DNA of 64,000 bases, taken from positions 718,001-782,000 of the forward strand of contig CP014609.1 of assembly GCA_001586195.1 (NCBI GenBank), read 5' to 3'. Below, piece by piece: positions 7,943 through 16,619 of the stretch. Below the pieces are notes generated by a model, which had not been told where the DNA came from, made no database searches, and saw only the letters and a program-made list of their open reading frames with translations. How positions within the stretch are numbered: position 1 is the first letter of the stretch; every line of letters begins with the position of its first letter. A program made the position numbers and the translations under genes. This DNA is from Solibacillus silvestris (GTDB lineage: Bacteria > Bacillota > Bacilli > Bacillales_A > Planococcaceae).

Positions 7943-8050
7943 ATGATTCTATTGATTTATCCATTTAACCGCTTAATTGTCAGCGTTAACTTATGGAGTT
8001 TAATCCTCATTATGGTTATTATTCTGTTTTTACAACAAGAAGTTTGTTAA
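7943..8050 (+). CDS. Possible 35-residue single-span membrane peptide
   Basis: Small frame in the 313-nt gap between fakA and sdaAB. From ATG 7943 it encodes a short head with NRL, then the hydrophobic run LWSLILIMVIILFL, ending QQEVC. That is one clear membrane helix. AAGGGG (7936-7941) is only 1 nt from this ATG; an in-frame TTG at 7952 has 10-nt spacing and may be the real start. I recognise no family. It precedes the likely sdaAB promoter. Chance alone could give such a frame in AT-rich DNA, so the call is tentative. Confidence 0.3.
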   Translation: MILLIYPFNRLIVSVNLWSLILIMVIILFLQQEVC

Positions 8051-8072
8051 TTGCAGAAAAAATGAGTACACT
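8044..8072 (+). promoter_or_regulatory. Candidate sigma-A promoter for sdaAB
   Basis: TTGTTA at 8044-8049, a 17-nt spacer and TACACT at 8067-8072, about 43 nt upstream of the sdaAB ATG. It is a moderate match only. Confidence 0.4.
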
Positions 8073-8114
8073 AGGAGTAAATGAAAGTATAAAAGAATAT
8101 GGGGGGATAACTTT

Positions 8115-8777
8115 ATGAAATTTACTTCGGTTTTTGATATTATTGGACCTGTTATGATTGGTCCGTCCTCTTCACATACAGCAGGGGCAGCACGTATTGG
8201 ACGTGTTGCACGCGATTTGTTTGGACGTCAGCCGAAATGGGCGAAAATTTATTTATACGGTTCTTTTGCCGAAACATACCGCGGTCATGGTACGGATGTG
8301 GCGATTATAGGTGGATTACTAGATTATGATACGGATGATGAACGTATTAAAACTTCTTTTGCTGAAGCGGAAAAAGCAGGCTTACAGTTTGAGTTTATTC
8401 CTGAAACAGCCAATAAAGAGCATCCGAATACTGCGCGCATTTTAATGGGCGATGATGAATCGGAAATGAGCGTTGAAGGTATTTCAATTGGTGGCGGTAA
8501 AATTGAGATTAGCGAAGTAAATGGCTTTAAGCTGCGTCTGACAGGCGGGATGCCGGCAATTCTGGTTGTGCATGATGACCGTGCTGGTTGTATTGCAAAC
8601 GTGGCGAACTGTTTGGCCATGCATGATGTCAATATTGGACATATGGAAGTATCGCGTATTGAACGTGGATTAACGGCTTTAATGGTAATTGAAGTCGATC
8701 AAAATATAGATAAGCGTCTGTTAGAGCAAATCTCATATATTCCACATATTACGAAGGTATCGAAAATTAATAACTAG
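8115..8777 (+). CDS. sdaAB: L-serine dehydratase, beta subunit
   Basis: 220 residues. The N-terminal SDH_beta domain shows FDIIGPVMIGPSSSHTAGAARIGR. The C-terminal third (about residues 145-220) is an ACT domain beginning MPAILVVHDDRAGCIANVANCLA. With SdaAA it forms the two-subunit iron-sulfur serine dehydratase that makes pyruvate and ammonia from L-serine. SD GGGGG precedes ATG 8115. The alpha subunit starts 11 nt downstream, so the two are co-transcribed. Confidence 0.96.
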   Translation: MKFTSVFDIIGPVMIGPSSSHTAGAARIGRVARDLFGRQPKWAKIYLYGSFAETYRGHGTDVAIIGGLLDYDTDDERIKTSFAEAEKAGLQFEFIPETANKEHPNTARILMGDDESEMSVEGISIGGGKIEISEVNGFKLRLTGGMPAILVVHDDRAGCIANVANCLAMHDVNIGHMEVSRIERGLTALMVIEVDQNIDKRLLEQISYIPHITKVSKINN

Positions 8778-8788
8778 GGGTGACAAAT

Positions 8789-9709
8789 ATGGATGTTTTA
8801 TTCCGCAGTGTTCGAGAGTTAGTGGAGTTGGCTGAGAGAGAAGGAAAGCTTATTTCCGAGTTAATGATTGAGCAGGAAATGTTAATTACAGGTCGCTCTC
8901 GTGAAGATATTTTTAAACAGATGGACCGCAACTTAACGATTATGGAAGAAGCAGTAGAGCGCGGCTTAAAAGGTGTACAATCCGTAACAGGTTTAACTGG
9001 TGGCGATGCTGTGCTCATTCAAAATTATATTAAAAAAGGCAATACATTAGCCGGAGACCTTTTACTTGATGCTGTCAGCAAAGCTGTTGCAACAAATGAA
9101 GTGAATGCGGCAATGGGTACAATTTGTGCGACTCCAACAGCAGGTTCAGCGGGAGTAGTTCCGGGGACATTATTTGCAGTTCAAAATAAATTAAATCCGA
9201 CACGTGAACAAATGATTCGCTATTTATTCACTTCGGGAGCATTTGGATTTATCGTTGCGAACAATGCTTCGATTTCAGGTGCAGAAGGCGGCTGTCAGGC
9301 AGAAGTCGGCAGTGCATCGGCAATGGCGGCGGCAGCGATTGTAGAAATGGCTGGCGGAACAGCGCAGCAAAGTTCGGAAGCATTTGCGATCACGCTGAAA
9401 AATATGCTCGGATTAGTATGTGACCCGGTTGCAGGCTTAGTGGAAGTACCTTGTGTTAAACGTAATGCAATGGGTGCATCCAACTCATTAGTCGCAGCGG
9501 ATATGGCATTGGCAGGTGTGACAAGCCGCATTCCATGTGATGAGGTAATCGGCGCAATGTACCGAATCGGTCAGGCAATGAGCCCGAACTTGAAAGAAAC
9601 AGCGCGAGGCGGTTTAGCCGCAACACCAACGGGCAAAGCGATTACCCATGCAATCTTTGAAGGCGGAGACCTGAAAAGCCTGCTCAAATCTCGTGTAGGC
9701 AGTAACTAA
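8789..9709 (+). CDS. sdaAA: L-serine dehydratase, alpha subunit
   Basis: 306 residues from ATG 8789; the in-frame GTG at 8780 lies inside the ribosome site AGGGGTGA and adds only three residues. The sequence keeps the catalytic pattern NAAMGTICATPTAGSAG, NNASISGAEGGCQAE and GLVCDPVAGLVEVPCVKRN, whose cysteines ligate the [4Fe-4S] cluster that activates serine. It pairs with SdaAB just upstream. A strong terminator follows about 80 nt downstream. Confidence 0.96.
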   Translation: MDVLFRSVRELVELAEREGKLISELMIEQEMLITGRSREDIFKQMDRNLTIMEEAVERGLKGVQSVTGLTGGDAVLIQNYIKKGNTLAGDLLLDAVSKAVATNEVNAAMGTICATPTAGSAGVVPGTLFAVQNKLNPTREQMIRYLFTSGAFGFIVANNASISGAEGGCQAEVGSASAMAAAAIVEMAGGTAQQSSEAFAITLKNMLGLVCDPVAGLVEVPCVKRNAMGASNSLVAADMALAGVTSRIPCDEVIGAMYRIGQAMSPNLKETARGGLAATPTGKAITHAIFEGGDLKSLLKSRVGSN

Positions 9710-9786
9710 CGTTTGTTTATTAATATAATAATTTAATAAGGAAATTATCTCTTTGTTATAATATTGCATTGAATTAATAAAAAATT

Positions 9787-9813
9787 GAACACAAATTTTT
9801 GTGTTCTTTTTTT
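9787..9813 (+). terminator. Rho-independent terminator after sdaAA
   Basis: GAACACAAA / TTTGTGTTC stem (9 bp) followed by seven Ts. A textbook intrinsic terminator, about 78 nt after the sdaAA stop. Confidence 0.92.
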
Positions 9814-9904
9814 AGTTTATGAGAGAACATATGCACCCATTTTATGATATTGTTAAACTATAAAGTGAAACTTCAATCAGGTGTGTCATACCCCACTGAT
9901 TATA

Positions 9905-10006
9905 AGGAACACAAGCTAAAATCGTCACGTCCTGTGACAACGCTTGTGTGACCAACATCGTGTCGGCCCGAACCAATCGGGCATTTACTACCCGTTAATG
10001 CGGGAT
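9905..10006 (+). repeat. Structured short repeat, family B copy 1, in the recG 5-prime region
   Basis: Outer stem ACACAAGC/GCTTGTGT (9909-9916, 9942-9949) encloses the hairpin GTCAC-GTCCT-GTGAC (9924-9938). A second hairpin CCAAC-ATCGT-GTCGG (9952-9966) follows with one mismatch. Two more small hairpins, GCCCG/CGGGC and CCCG/CGGG, run on to about 10006, just before the recG ribosome site. The copies at 16.1 and 37.2 kb share the core and show compensating changes in the stems. The rest of the 9710-10033 gap contains only the terminator and AT-rich sequence. Confidence 0.75.
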
Positions 10007-10033
10007 AAATAATTCGTAAAGGAAGTGTCGACA

Positions 10034-12073
10034 ATGATTCATGAGCCAGTTTCACAATTAAAGGGAATCGGAAAAGAAACAGCCGAAAATTTAATGAAAA
10101 TTGGCATCGAGACAATCCATGACTTGATTTGGACATTTCCATACCGCCATGAAGATTTTCGATTAAAAGATTTAACTGAAACACCGCATAATGAGCGTGT
10201 AACGATTGAAGCACGTGTCGAAAGTGAACCGACCGTATTATTTTTAGGGAAAAATAAATCCCGACTACAATTTACGGCTCTTGCAGGAAGACATTTAATT
10301 AAAGTTGTGTTTTTCAATCAAAATTATTTGCGGCAAAAAATTTCAACTGGCGGCATCATAACCGTTACCGGTAAATGGGATCGCGGACGTCAAGTTATTG
10401 TCGGATCGTCCGTGACATTCGGACCGAAAACAGAACAAGTGGATTTTGAGCCTGTTTATAGTTTAAAGGGGAATATTCAGCAAAAGCGCTTCCGTAAATA
10501 TATGCGCCAGGCGTTGGATACTGTGAAGGAAGAACTGCCTGAAACATTGCCAAATTATCTGCGTGAAAGCTATCAGTTAGTTAATATTCAAGAAGCGCTC
10601 GAAGGGGTGCATTTTCCGCTAAATGCAGATCATGCAAAACAGGCCCGTCGCCGTTTCGTATATGAGGAATTACTGCAGTTCCAGCTGCGTATTCAAGCCC
10701 TAAGAAAAGCAAATAAGGAAAATGAGAAAGGAATTTCCGTTCGCTTTGATCTGGAAAAATTAAAAGCATTTATAACGACATTGCCATATGAGCTTACAGG
10801 TGCCCAAAAGCGGGTTGTCAATGAAATTTGCAAAGATTTGTTATTGCCGCAACGTATGAATCGTCTGCTTCAAGGGGATGTAGGATCTGGAAAGACTGTC
10901 GTGGCAGCGATCGGACTATATGCAGCTGTAACGGCAGGATATCAAGGGGCTCTAATGGCGCCGACCGAAATTTTAGCAGAGCAACATGCAGAAAACCTGC
11001 ATATGTGGTTTGATCCAATTGGCGTTAAGATAGCATTATTATCGGGCTCGACAAAGACAAAGGCACGCCGTGAATTATTGGCACAACTTGCAGCAGGAGA
11101 AATCGATATTCTTATTGGGACACATGCACTCATTCAGCCGGATGTTGAATTCAAGAAGCTAGGATTTGTCATAACGGATGAACAGCATCGTTTTGGTGTA
11201 GAACAACGTCGTGTACTGCGTGAAAAAGGCGAAAATCCGGATGTACTGTTCATGACCGCAACACCTATTCCGCGTACATTAGCCATTACAGCTTTTGGTG
11301 AGATGGATGTTTCGATTATTGATGAGTTGCCTGCCGGGCGTAAAGAGATTGAAACGCATTGGCTGAAAAAAGAACAGCTGAACAGTGTGCTGATGCGCAT
11401 GACCCAAGAACTTGAAGCAGGCCGCCAAGCGTATGTCATTGCGCCATTAATCGAAGAGTCCGATAAACTGGATGTGCAAAATGCAGTGGAAGCTTACGAA
11501 CAATTGAAGGCGTATTTCGGCACCCGTTTTGAAATCGGCCTGATGCATGGTCGACTGCATTCTGACGAAAAAGATGCGGTCATGCGAGCATTTAGTGATG
11601 GGGAAATTCATGTGCTTGTATCGACAACTGTTGTCGAAGTTGGGGTAAACGTACCAAACGCGACATTCATGACAATTTATGATGCCGAGCGTTTTGGTTT
11701 GGCGCAGCTTCACCAGCTGCGTGGACGTGTTGGTCGTGGAGAACATCAATCCTATTGTGTGCTGATTGCCGATCCGAAAACAGATGAAGGAAAAGAACGT
11801 ATGATGAGTATGACCGAGACGAATGATGGTTTCCGCCTAGCTGAAAAAGATTTGGAGCTGCGAGGATCAGGGGATTTCTTCGGAAAACGGCAAAGCGGGT
11901 TGCCGGAATTTAAATTGGCCGACCTTGTCCATGATTACCGGGCTCTTGAAACGGCAAGACAGGATGCCGAGAAAATGCTCTATGATGAAGCATTCTGGAA
12001 AGATCAGGAATATGAATTTTTACGAGAAGATTTAACGGCTTCTGGAGTTATGCAAGGAGAACGAATCGATTAA
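10034..12073 (+). CDS. recG: ATP-dependent DNA helicase RecG
   Basis: 679 residues from ATG 10034, with AAGGAAG (10019-10024) about 9 nt upstream; an in-frame GTG at 10025 has no room for a ribosome site. The N-terminal OB-fold wedge domain comes first (about residues 1-240). Then come Walker A GDVGSGKT (about 280-287), the GTHALIQ motif, the DEQH box, FMTATPIPRTLA, and the C-terminal helicase lobe with HQLRGRVGRG. The TRG-like end FFGKRQSGLPEFK is intact. RecG remodels stalled replication forks and Holliday junctions. Length and order match B. subtilis. Confidence 0.97.
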   Translation: MIHEPVSQLKGIGKETAENLMKIGIETIHDLIWTFPYRHEDFRLKDLTETPHNERVTIEARVESEPTVLFLGKNKSRLQFTALAGRHLIKVVFFNQNYLRQKISTGGIITVTGKWDRGRQVIVGSSVTFGPKTEQVDFEPVYSLKGNIQQKRFRKYMRQALDTVKEELPETLPNYLRESYQLVNIQEALEGVHFPLNADHAKQARRRFVYEELLQFQLRIQALRKANKENEKGISVRFDLEKLKAFITTLPYELTGAQKRVVNEICKDLLLPQRMNRLLQGDVGSGKTVVAAIGLYAAVTAGYQGALMAPTEILAEQHAENLHMWFDPIGVKIALLSGSTKTKARRELLAQLAAGEIDILIGTHALIQPDVEFKKLGFVITDEQHRFGVEQRRVLREKGENPDVLFMTATPIPRTLAITAFGEMDVSIIDELPAGRKEIETHWLKKEQLNSVLMRMTQELEAGRQAYVIAPLIEESDKLDVQNAVEAYEQLKAYFGTRFEIGLMHGRLHSDEKDAVMRAFSDGEIHVLVSTTVVEVGVNVPNATFMTIYDAERFGLAQLHQLRGRVGRGEHQSYCVLIADPKTDEGKERMMSMTETNDGFRLAEKDLELRGSGDFFGKRQSGLPEFKLADLVHDYRALETARQDAEKMLYDEAFWKDQEYEFLREDLTASGVMQGERID

Positions 12074-12141
12074 ACGGTTAGAACCTGTAATTGGTGGAAA
12101 ACTATTTAGGCTACTTAAAAATGCTGAAAAGAGGTAATAAG

Positions 12142-12561
12142 ATGGGAAACATGTATCCGTATTTTGTGTTAAATGGACGAGCAAAAGAGGCAGTAGTGTT
12201 ATATGCAGAACTGTTTAATGCCAAAAGTGTAACGATTTCAACATTTGGAGAATTACCGCCAAATCCTGAACACCCTATTCCGCCAGAAGCAAAAGATTTG
12301 GTCATGAATGCACAAATTGAACTGGAGGAAGGTCAGATGATGTTTTCCGATACGTATCCGGGCTCTCCGCAAGTGACGGTAGGGGACAATATCAGTATTG
12401 CCTATACGTCAAAAGACGAGCAGGAAATCCGATTTATTTTCGATGGTTTAAAAGAAGGCGGAAAGATCGTAATGGAGTTACAGGAGACCTTTTGGAGCAA
12501 GTGCTATGGGCAAGTAACAGATAAGTTTGGTGTGCTGTGGCAGCTAAGCTTGGAAGCTTAA
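12142..12561 (+). CDS. VOC-fold (PhnB/glyoxalase-like) protein
   Basis: 139 residues from ATG 12142, preceded by AAAGAGGT; an in-frame TTG at 12091 lacks a ribosome site. It begins MYPYFVLNGRAKEAVVLY and ends QVTDKFGVLWQLSL, the pattern of PhnB/3-demethylubiquinone-methyltransferase-like members of the vicinal oxygen chelate superfamily. Such small proteins bind diverse ligands or confer drug or toxin tolerance, but the ligand here is unknown. It is an extra gene between recG and fapR, which are adjacent in B. subtilis. It ends in its own terminator. Confidence 0.8.
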   Translation: MGNMYPYFVLNGRAKEAVVLYAELFNAKSVTISTFGELPPNPEHPIPPEAKDLVMNAQIELEEGQMMFSDTYPGSPQVTVGDNISIAYTSKDEQEIRFIFDGLKEGGKIVMELQETFWSKCYGQVTDKFGVLWQLSLEA

Positions 12562-12570
12562 GATTTCAAG

Positions 12571-12603
12571 GACGCAACAAAAAGTTGTTGCGTTCTATTT
12601 TTT
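12571..12603 (+). terminator. Rho-independent terminator after the VOC gene
   Basis: ACGCAACAA / TTGTTGCGT stem with an AAAG loop and the T-rich tail CTATTTTTT. It separates recG and VOC transcription from the fapR operon. Confidence 0.88.
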
Positions 12604-12614
12604 ATACATGTATA

Positions 12615-12643
12615 TTGATATTAGTACCAAGTGCTAATACTAA
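12615..12643 (+). promoter_or_regulatory. fapR operon promoter with FapR operator
   Basis: TTGATA (12615-12620), 17 nt, TACTAA (12638-12643) can serve as promoter. ATTAGTACCAAGTGCTAAT at 12620-12638 differs at two positions from the B. subtilis FapR consensus that I recall (ATTAGTACCTAGTACTAAT). It fills the -35 to -10 spacer. Binding there would block RNA polymerase, giving autoregulation relieved by malonyl-CoA. Confidence 0.85.
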
Positions 12644-12677
12644 TCTTTTAGAAAATTAAAGGTAGGTAACAAATACG

Positions 12678-13250
12678 ATGAAGCGTTCCAAAAAAGAGCG
12701 ACAGTCGTTATTGACTGAACAGATCGCAGACAATCCTTTCGTGACAGATGAACAATTAGCAGCTGAATTTAATGTGAGCGTTCAAACAATTCGATTGGAT
12801 CGCATGGAACTCGCTATTCCGGAATTGCGTGAACGTATTAAAGATGTTGCTGCTAAAAAATATGATGAAGTAAAATCGTTGCCACTTGATGAGGTCATCG
12901 GTGAAATTATTGATATAGAGCTGGATAATCGGGCAATTTCAATATTTGATGTTGGAGAAGAACATGTTTTCCAGCGCAACGGCATAGCGCGCGGTCACCA
13001 TTTATTTGCACAGGCCAATTCTTTGGCGGTTGCAGTAATTGATGATGAGCTTGCCCTTACTGTAAAATCAAATGTAGCTTTCGTAAAGCCGGTTCGTGCA
13101 GGCAATCGTGTCGTAACGAAGGCTGTTGTAAAAGGGAAAAACCCTGATAAAAACCGTACATTTATCGAAGTGACTTCTTCCGTTGATAATGAAGTAGTTT
13201 TCAAGGGAGAGTTTGAAATGTATCGGATGAAAGGTGAAGAAACAACATGA
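12678..13250 (+). CDS. fapR: Fatty acid and phospholipid biosynthesis repressor FapR
   Basis: 190 residues. The N-terminal helix-turn-helix (about residues 1-55; [32 protein letters not shown] split across two helices) is followed by a hotdog-fold effector domain with the malonyl-CoA site region [22 protein letters not shown]. FapR represses the fap regulon until malonyl-CoA binds. It heads fapR-plsX-fabD-fabG and has its own operator upstream. Its TGA overlaps the plsX ATG. Confidence 0.97.
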   Translation: MKRSKKERQSLLTEQIADNPFVTDEQLAAEFNVSVQTIRLDRMELAIPELRERIKDVAAKKYDEVKSLPLDEVIGEIIDIELDNRAISIFDVGEEHVFQRNGIARGHHLFAQANSLAVAVIDDELALTVKSNVAFVKPVRAGNRVVTKAVVKGKNPDKNRTFIEVTSSVDNEVVFKGEFEMYRMKGEETT

Positions 13251-14242
13251 AAATAGCAGTAGATGGTATGGGCGGAGATAACGCACCACAGGCAATCATA
13301 GAAGGAGTCTTTATTGCGCTTGAAGATTTTCCGAAATTAACGATTGATCTATATGGCGATGAACAGAAAATGGCGCCATATTTAAAAAATCACGAACGCT
13401 TAACGGTTATTCATTGTAGTGAAGTTGTAGAGGCAGAGGACGATCCGGCACGCGCAGTACGCCGCAAAAAAGATTCTTCAATGGCTCGTATGCTGGATGC
13501 AGTTGCTGAAGGAAAGGCGGACGCTTGTTTATCGGCAGGGAATACTGGTGCCTTAATGGCAGGCGGACTTTTCAAAGTAGGACGTATTGATGGAGTAGCG
13601 CGTCCTGCATTAGCAACAACTTTACCGACAATTAATGGCGACGGCTTCCTTATGCTTGATTTAGGTGCCAATGCAGATGCAAAACCTGAAAACTTATTAC
13701 AGTACGCAATTATGGGAGATATTTATGTGAAGCAAGTTCGCGGTCAAAAAGCACCTCGAATTGGATTATTAAATATCGGTACTGAAGATAAAAAAGGGAA
13801 TGAATTAACTAAAGCGTCATTTACATTATTAAAAGAAGCGGACTTTAACTTTGAAGGCAATGTAGAAGCACGAGAATTGCTGAATGGGGTCGCTGATGTG
13901 GTCGTAACGGACGGGTTTACAGGCAATATGGTGCTGAAAACAATCGAAGGTACGGCAGGCACGGTATTCAAAATGTTGAAGGAAGCGTTATTTGCTACGA
14001 CAAAAACGAAAATTGCTGCTGCATTAGTAAAGAATGATTTAAAACAGCTAAAAGGTAAAATGGACTATACAGAATACGGTGGGGCGGCTTTATTCGGCCT
14101 GAAAGCACCTGTTATTAAAGCACATGGTTCATCGAATGCACGTGCGATTTACAGTGCGATTCGTCAAGCGACAATTATGGTAGAGCATAAAGTATGCGAA
14201 ACAATTGCCGAAAAAATCGAGCAATTGCCAAAGCCAGAATAA
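13247..14242 (+). CDS. plsX: Phosphate acyltransferase PlsX
   Basis: 331 residues. Motifs include [13 protein letters not shown] at the N-terminus, [28 protein letters not shown] and [13 protein letters not shown]. PlsX converts acyl-ACP and phosphate to acyl-phosphate, the donor for PlsY in phosphatidic acid synthesis, and works peripherally at the membrane. The start overlaps fapR by 4 nt and fabD follows 25 nt downstream. It can also accept acyl-phosphate made by FakA, encoded 6 kb upstream. Confidence 0.97.
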   Translation: MKIAVDGMGGDNAPQAIIEGVFIALEDFPKLTIDLYGDEQKMAPYLKNHERLTVIHCSEVVEAEDDPARAVRRKKDSSMARMLDAVAEGKADACLSAGNTGALMAGGLFKVGRIDGVARPALATTLPTINGDGFLMLDLGANADAKPENLLQYAIMGDIYVKQVRGQKAPRIGLLNIGTEDKKGNELTKASFTLLKEADFNFEGNVEARELLNGVADVVVTDGFTGNMVLKTIEGTAGTVFKMLKEALFATTKTKIAAALVKNDLKQLKGKMDYTEYGGAALFGLKAPVIKAHGSSNARAIYSAIRQATIMVEHKVCETIAEKIEQLPKPE

Positions 14243-14267
14243 GCGTATTTACAAAGGGGATTATCAA

Positions 14268-15221
14268 ATGACAAAAATTGCTTTTATTTTTCCAGGACAA
14301 GGTTCACAAACTGTAGGGATGGGTGCGGAGTTTGTTGCGAATGATGAAGTAAGCAAACAGTATTATAAACGAGCGGACGAAGTGTTAAACCTTCCATTGT
14401 CGGACTATATGTTAAACGGTCCACAAGAAACATTGACACTGACATACCATGCTCAGCCGGCTTTATTGACATCAGGGGTGATGATCGCAAATAAGCTGAT
14501 TGAAGCTGGTATTGCACCGCAATATACTGCGGGACATTCATTAGGAGAGTACAGTGCATTTGTCATTTCAGGAGTAATTGATTTTGAAGATGCAGTTCAA
14601 ACGGTTCATAGACGGGGTGTATTTATGGACGAGGCAGTACCTGCAGGTCAAGGAGCAATGGCAGCTATATTGGCGTTAGATGGAGAAAAACTAGACGCCA
14701 TTTGCCAGCAAGTATCCGCTGAAGGAGAAGTCGTTCAAGTAGCGAACTTCAACTGTCCGGGCCAAATTGTGATTTCAGGGACGAAACAAGGTGTTGACGA
14801 AGCATGTAAAAGAGCGAAGGAAGCAGGAGCAAAACGAGCTTTACCATTAGTCGTAAGCGGTCCTTTCCATAGTTCATTAATGCAGGAAGCGGCACATAAT
14901 TTAAAGAATACGGTAGCAAATTTACCATTACAGGAACCAAACATTCCGGTAATGAGCAATGTGACTTCAGAGCTCTTAACAACTGTTGAAGCGATTAAAG
15001 AAGAAATGGTAGCCCAAGTAACAAGCTCAGTACAATGGCAACAAAACATTGAAAAGCTTATTGCTGAAGGGGTAACGGTCTTTATCGAGTGCGGACCAGG
15101 AAAAGTATTATCAGGCTTAGTGAAAAAAATTGACCGCAATGTACAAACATACTGTGTATATGATGAGGCGAGTTTGACACAAGTTGTTGAGGCATCAAAG
15201 GAGTGGAAACAATGGGTTTAA
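14268..15221 (+). CDS. fabD: Malonyl-CoA:ACP transacylase
   Basis: 317 residues from ATG 14268, with AAAGGGGA at 14253-14260; an in-frame TTG at 14205 lies inside plsX and is rejected. The N-terminus FIFPGQGSQ and the nucleophile elbow GHSLGEYSA (about residue 90) are diagnostic, and the later FHSSLM carries the catalytic His. FabD loads malonyl groups on ACP for chain elongation. The last codons overlap the start of fabG by 10 nt. Confidence 0.97.
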   Translation: MTKIAFIFPGQGSQTVGMGAEFVANDEVSKQYYKRADEVLNLPLSDYMLNGPQETLTLTYHAQPALLTSGVMIANKLIEAGIAPQYTAGHSLGEYSAFVISGVIDFEDAVQTVHRRGVFMDEAVPAGQGAMAAILALDGEKLDAICQQVSAEGEVVQVANFNCPGQIVISGTKQGVDEACKRAKEAGAKRALPLVVSGPFHSSLMQEAAHNLKNTVANLPLQEPNIPVMSNVTSELLTTVEAIKEEMVAQVTSSVQWQQNIEKLIAEGVTVFIECGPGKVLSGLVKKIDRNVQTYCVYDEASLTQVVEASKEWKQWV

Positions 15222-15958
15222 CAGGGAAATGTGCTGTCGTAACAGGGGCATCCCGTGGCATTGGTCGCGCGATCGCATTACAATTGGCAAGTGAAGGGGC
15301 AAAAGTCGTTGTCAATTATAGCGGGAGCGAGCAAAAGGCGCAGGAAGTTGTAGAAGAAATTAAAGCAAATGGCGGCGAAGCAATTGCCGTACAGGCGAAT
15401 GTGGCAGATACGGATTCTGTACAGAATTTAATGAAAACAGCGCTTGATACGTATGGTTCGATCGACATTTTAGTAAACAATGCGGGCATCACTCGCGATA
15501 ATTTATTAATGCGTATGAAAGATGACGAATGGGATGATGTCATCAATACGAATTTAAAAGGTGTTTTCCTATGTACAAAAGCTGTTACGCGTCAAATGAT
15601 GAAACAGCGTGCAGGTCGCATCATTAATATTTCTTCAATCGTTGGGGTTGCCGGAAATGCTGGACAGGCTAATTATGTAGCGGCAAAAGCGGGTGTGATC
15701 GGTCTGACGAAAACAACTGCACAGGAGCTTGCGTCTCGTAATATTTTAGTCAATGCAATTGCACCAGGTTTTATTACAACGGAAATGACAGAAGGCTTAC
15801 CGGAGGATTTAAAAGAAGGTATGCTAAAACAAATTCCGTTGGCAAAACTAGGTCAACCGGAAGATATCGCAAAAGCTGTCGTATTTTTCGCATCAGACAG
15901 TTCCAACTACATTACAGGCCAAACGCTCCAAATAGACGGCGGCATGGTAATGGCTTAA
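15212..15958 (+). CDS. fabG: 3-oxoacyl-ACP reductase FabG
   Basis: 248-residue short-chain dehydrogenase from ATG 15212, after AAAGGAG (15197-15203); the in-frame GTG at 15203 is part of that site. TGASRGIG binds NADPH, NNAG follows, and the catalytic Ser-Tyr-Lys is seen in NISSIVG and NYVAAKAG. It reduces 3-oxoacyl-ACP in each elongation cycle. In B. subtilis acpP follows directly; here about 300 nt of structured repeats separate them. Confidence 0.96.
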   Translation: MGLTGKCAVVTGASRGIGRAIALQLASEGAKVVVNYSGSEQKAQEVVEEIKANGGEAIAVQANVADTDSVQNLMKTALDTYGSIDILVNNAGITRDNLLMRMKDDEWDDVINTNLKGVFLCTKAVTRQMMKQRAGRIINISSIVGVAGNAGQANYVAAKAGVIGLTKTTAQELASRNILVNAIAPGFITTEMTEGLPEDLKEGMLKQIPLAKLGQPEDIAKAVVFFASDSSNYITGQTLQIDGGMVMA

Positions 15959-16014
15959 TATTATTTAAATATATAAGCTGTAGGCTGTAAATATTTATGG
16001 AAGACTTAGCGAAA

Positions 16015-16190
16015 TGAGCTCGAGTGTAGCTGACGGCTAAGCCTTTCGCTACAAGCGAGCTTCCTGCGGGATAAGCGTGATGCCTGAGACAAGGAACAAA
16101 AGCTAAGAGCGCCACGTCCTGTGGCAACGCTTTTGTGACCAACATCGTGTTGGCCTCACGCCCGTGGAAAGCGAGCTCTAATTTCGCTTG
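16015..16190. repeat. Family A repeat copy 2, interrupted by family B
   Basis: The left half contains AGCTTCCTGCGGGATAAGCG and the right half CACGCCCGTGGAAAGCGAGC, matching both sides of the family A copy at 5.3 kb. GCGTGA/TCACGC pair across the gap. The centre of the element is occupied by a full family B unit (16091-16156). CAAGCGA/TCGCTTG at the edges add an outer stem. The block sits between fabG and acpP inside an otherwise conserved lipid operon. Confidence 0.7.
16091..16156 (+). repeat. Structured short repeat, family B copy 2 (nested)
   Basis: Outer stem ACAAAAGC/GCTTTTGT (16096-16103, 16129-16136) encloses the hairpin GCCAC-GTCCT-GTGGC (16111-16125), followed by the perfect hairpin CCAAC-ATCGT-GTTGG (16139-16153). 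Compared with copy 1, the outer stem changes C-G to A-T and the inner hairpin T-A to C-G, keeping pairing each time. Confidence 0.8.
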
Positions 16191-16255
16191 TTAGTAGTAG
16201 AAAGCATTGTTAGTGATATTATTAAAGTAGCATGCATTGAGGGGAGGTGACTGAT

Positions 16256-16492
16256 TTGTCTACAGTATTTGAGCGTGTTTCAAAAGTAGTCGTTGACCGT
16301 TTAGGCGTTGACGAAAGCGAAGTGAAATTAGAAGCATCATTCCGTGAGGATTTAGGTGCAGATTCATTAGACGTTGTTGAGTTAGTAATGGAACTTGAAG
16401 ATGAGTTCGATATGGAAATTTCTGATGAAGATGCAGAAAAAATTGCAACAGTTGGTAATGCAATTTCATACATCGAAAGCAAAATTAGCTAA
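16256..16492 (+). CDS. acpP: Acyl carrier protein, TTG start
   Basis: 78-residue ACP with the phosphopantetheine site [13 protein letters not shown] (Ser at about 37) and the acidic stretch [15 protein letters not shown]. It carries acyl chains in fatty acid and phospholipid synthesis. The start is set at TTG 16256: GGGGAGGTG (16241-16248) sits about 8 nt upstream and the length then matches B. subtilis AcpP. The GTG at 16247 is inside the ribosome site. Confidence 0.96.
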   Translation: MSTVFERVSKVVVDRLGVDESEVKLEASFREDLGADSLDVVELVMELEDEFDMEISDEDAEKIATVGNAISYIESKIS

Positions 16493-16509
16493 TTCATTTA
16501 TAAAACACC

Positions 16510-16551
16510 AGGCTGTACTAAGTCACAACGACTTTTGTACAGCCTTTTTTG
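16510..16551 (+). terminator. Rho-independent terminator after acpP
   Basis: AGGCTGTAC / GTACAGCCT stem, extended inward by AAGTC/GACTT with mispairs, followed by TTTTTT. Confidence 0.9.
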
Positions 16552-16619
16552 CGTCTGAAAATTTTGTTAAATTGCCATTTCTATTGGGCTGAATAAATAT
16601 AGTGAAATTTGATAGGTTT

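Noticed and set aside
14735-15139. 134-codon antisense frame within fabD
   Set aside because: Entirely inside fabD, which has all catalytic motifs; no independent support.
15912-16145. 77-codon minus-strand frame after fabG
   Set aside because: It is produced by the GC-rich family A/B repeats, with no ribosome site or homology pattern.
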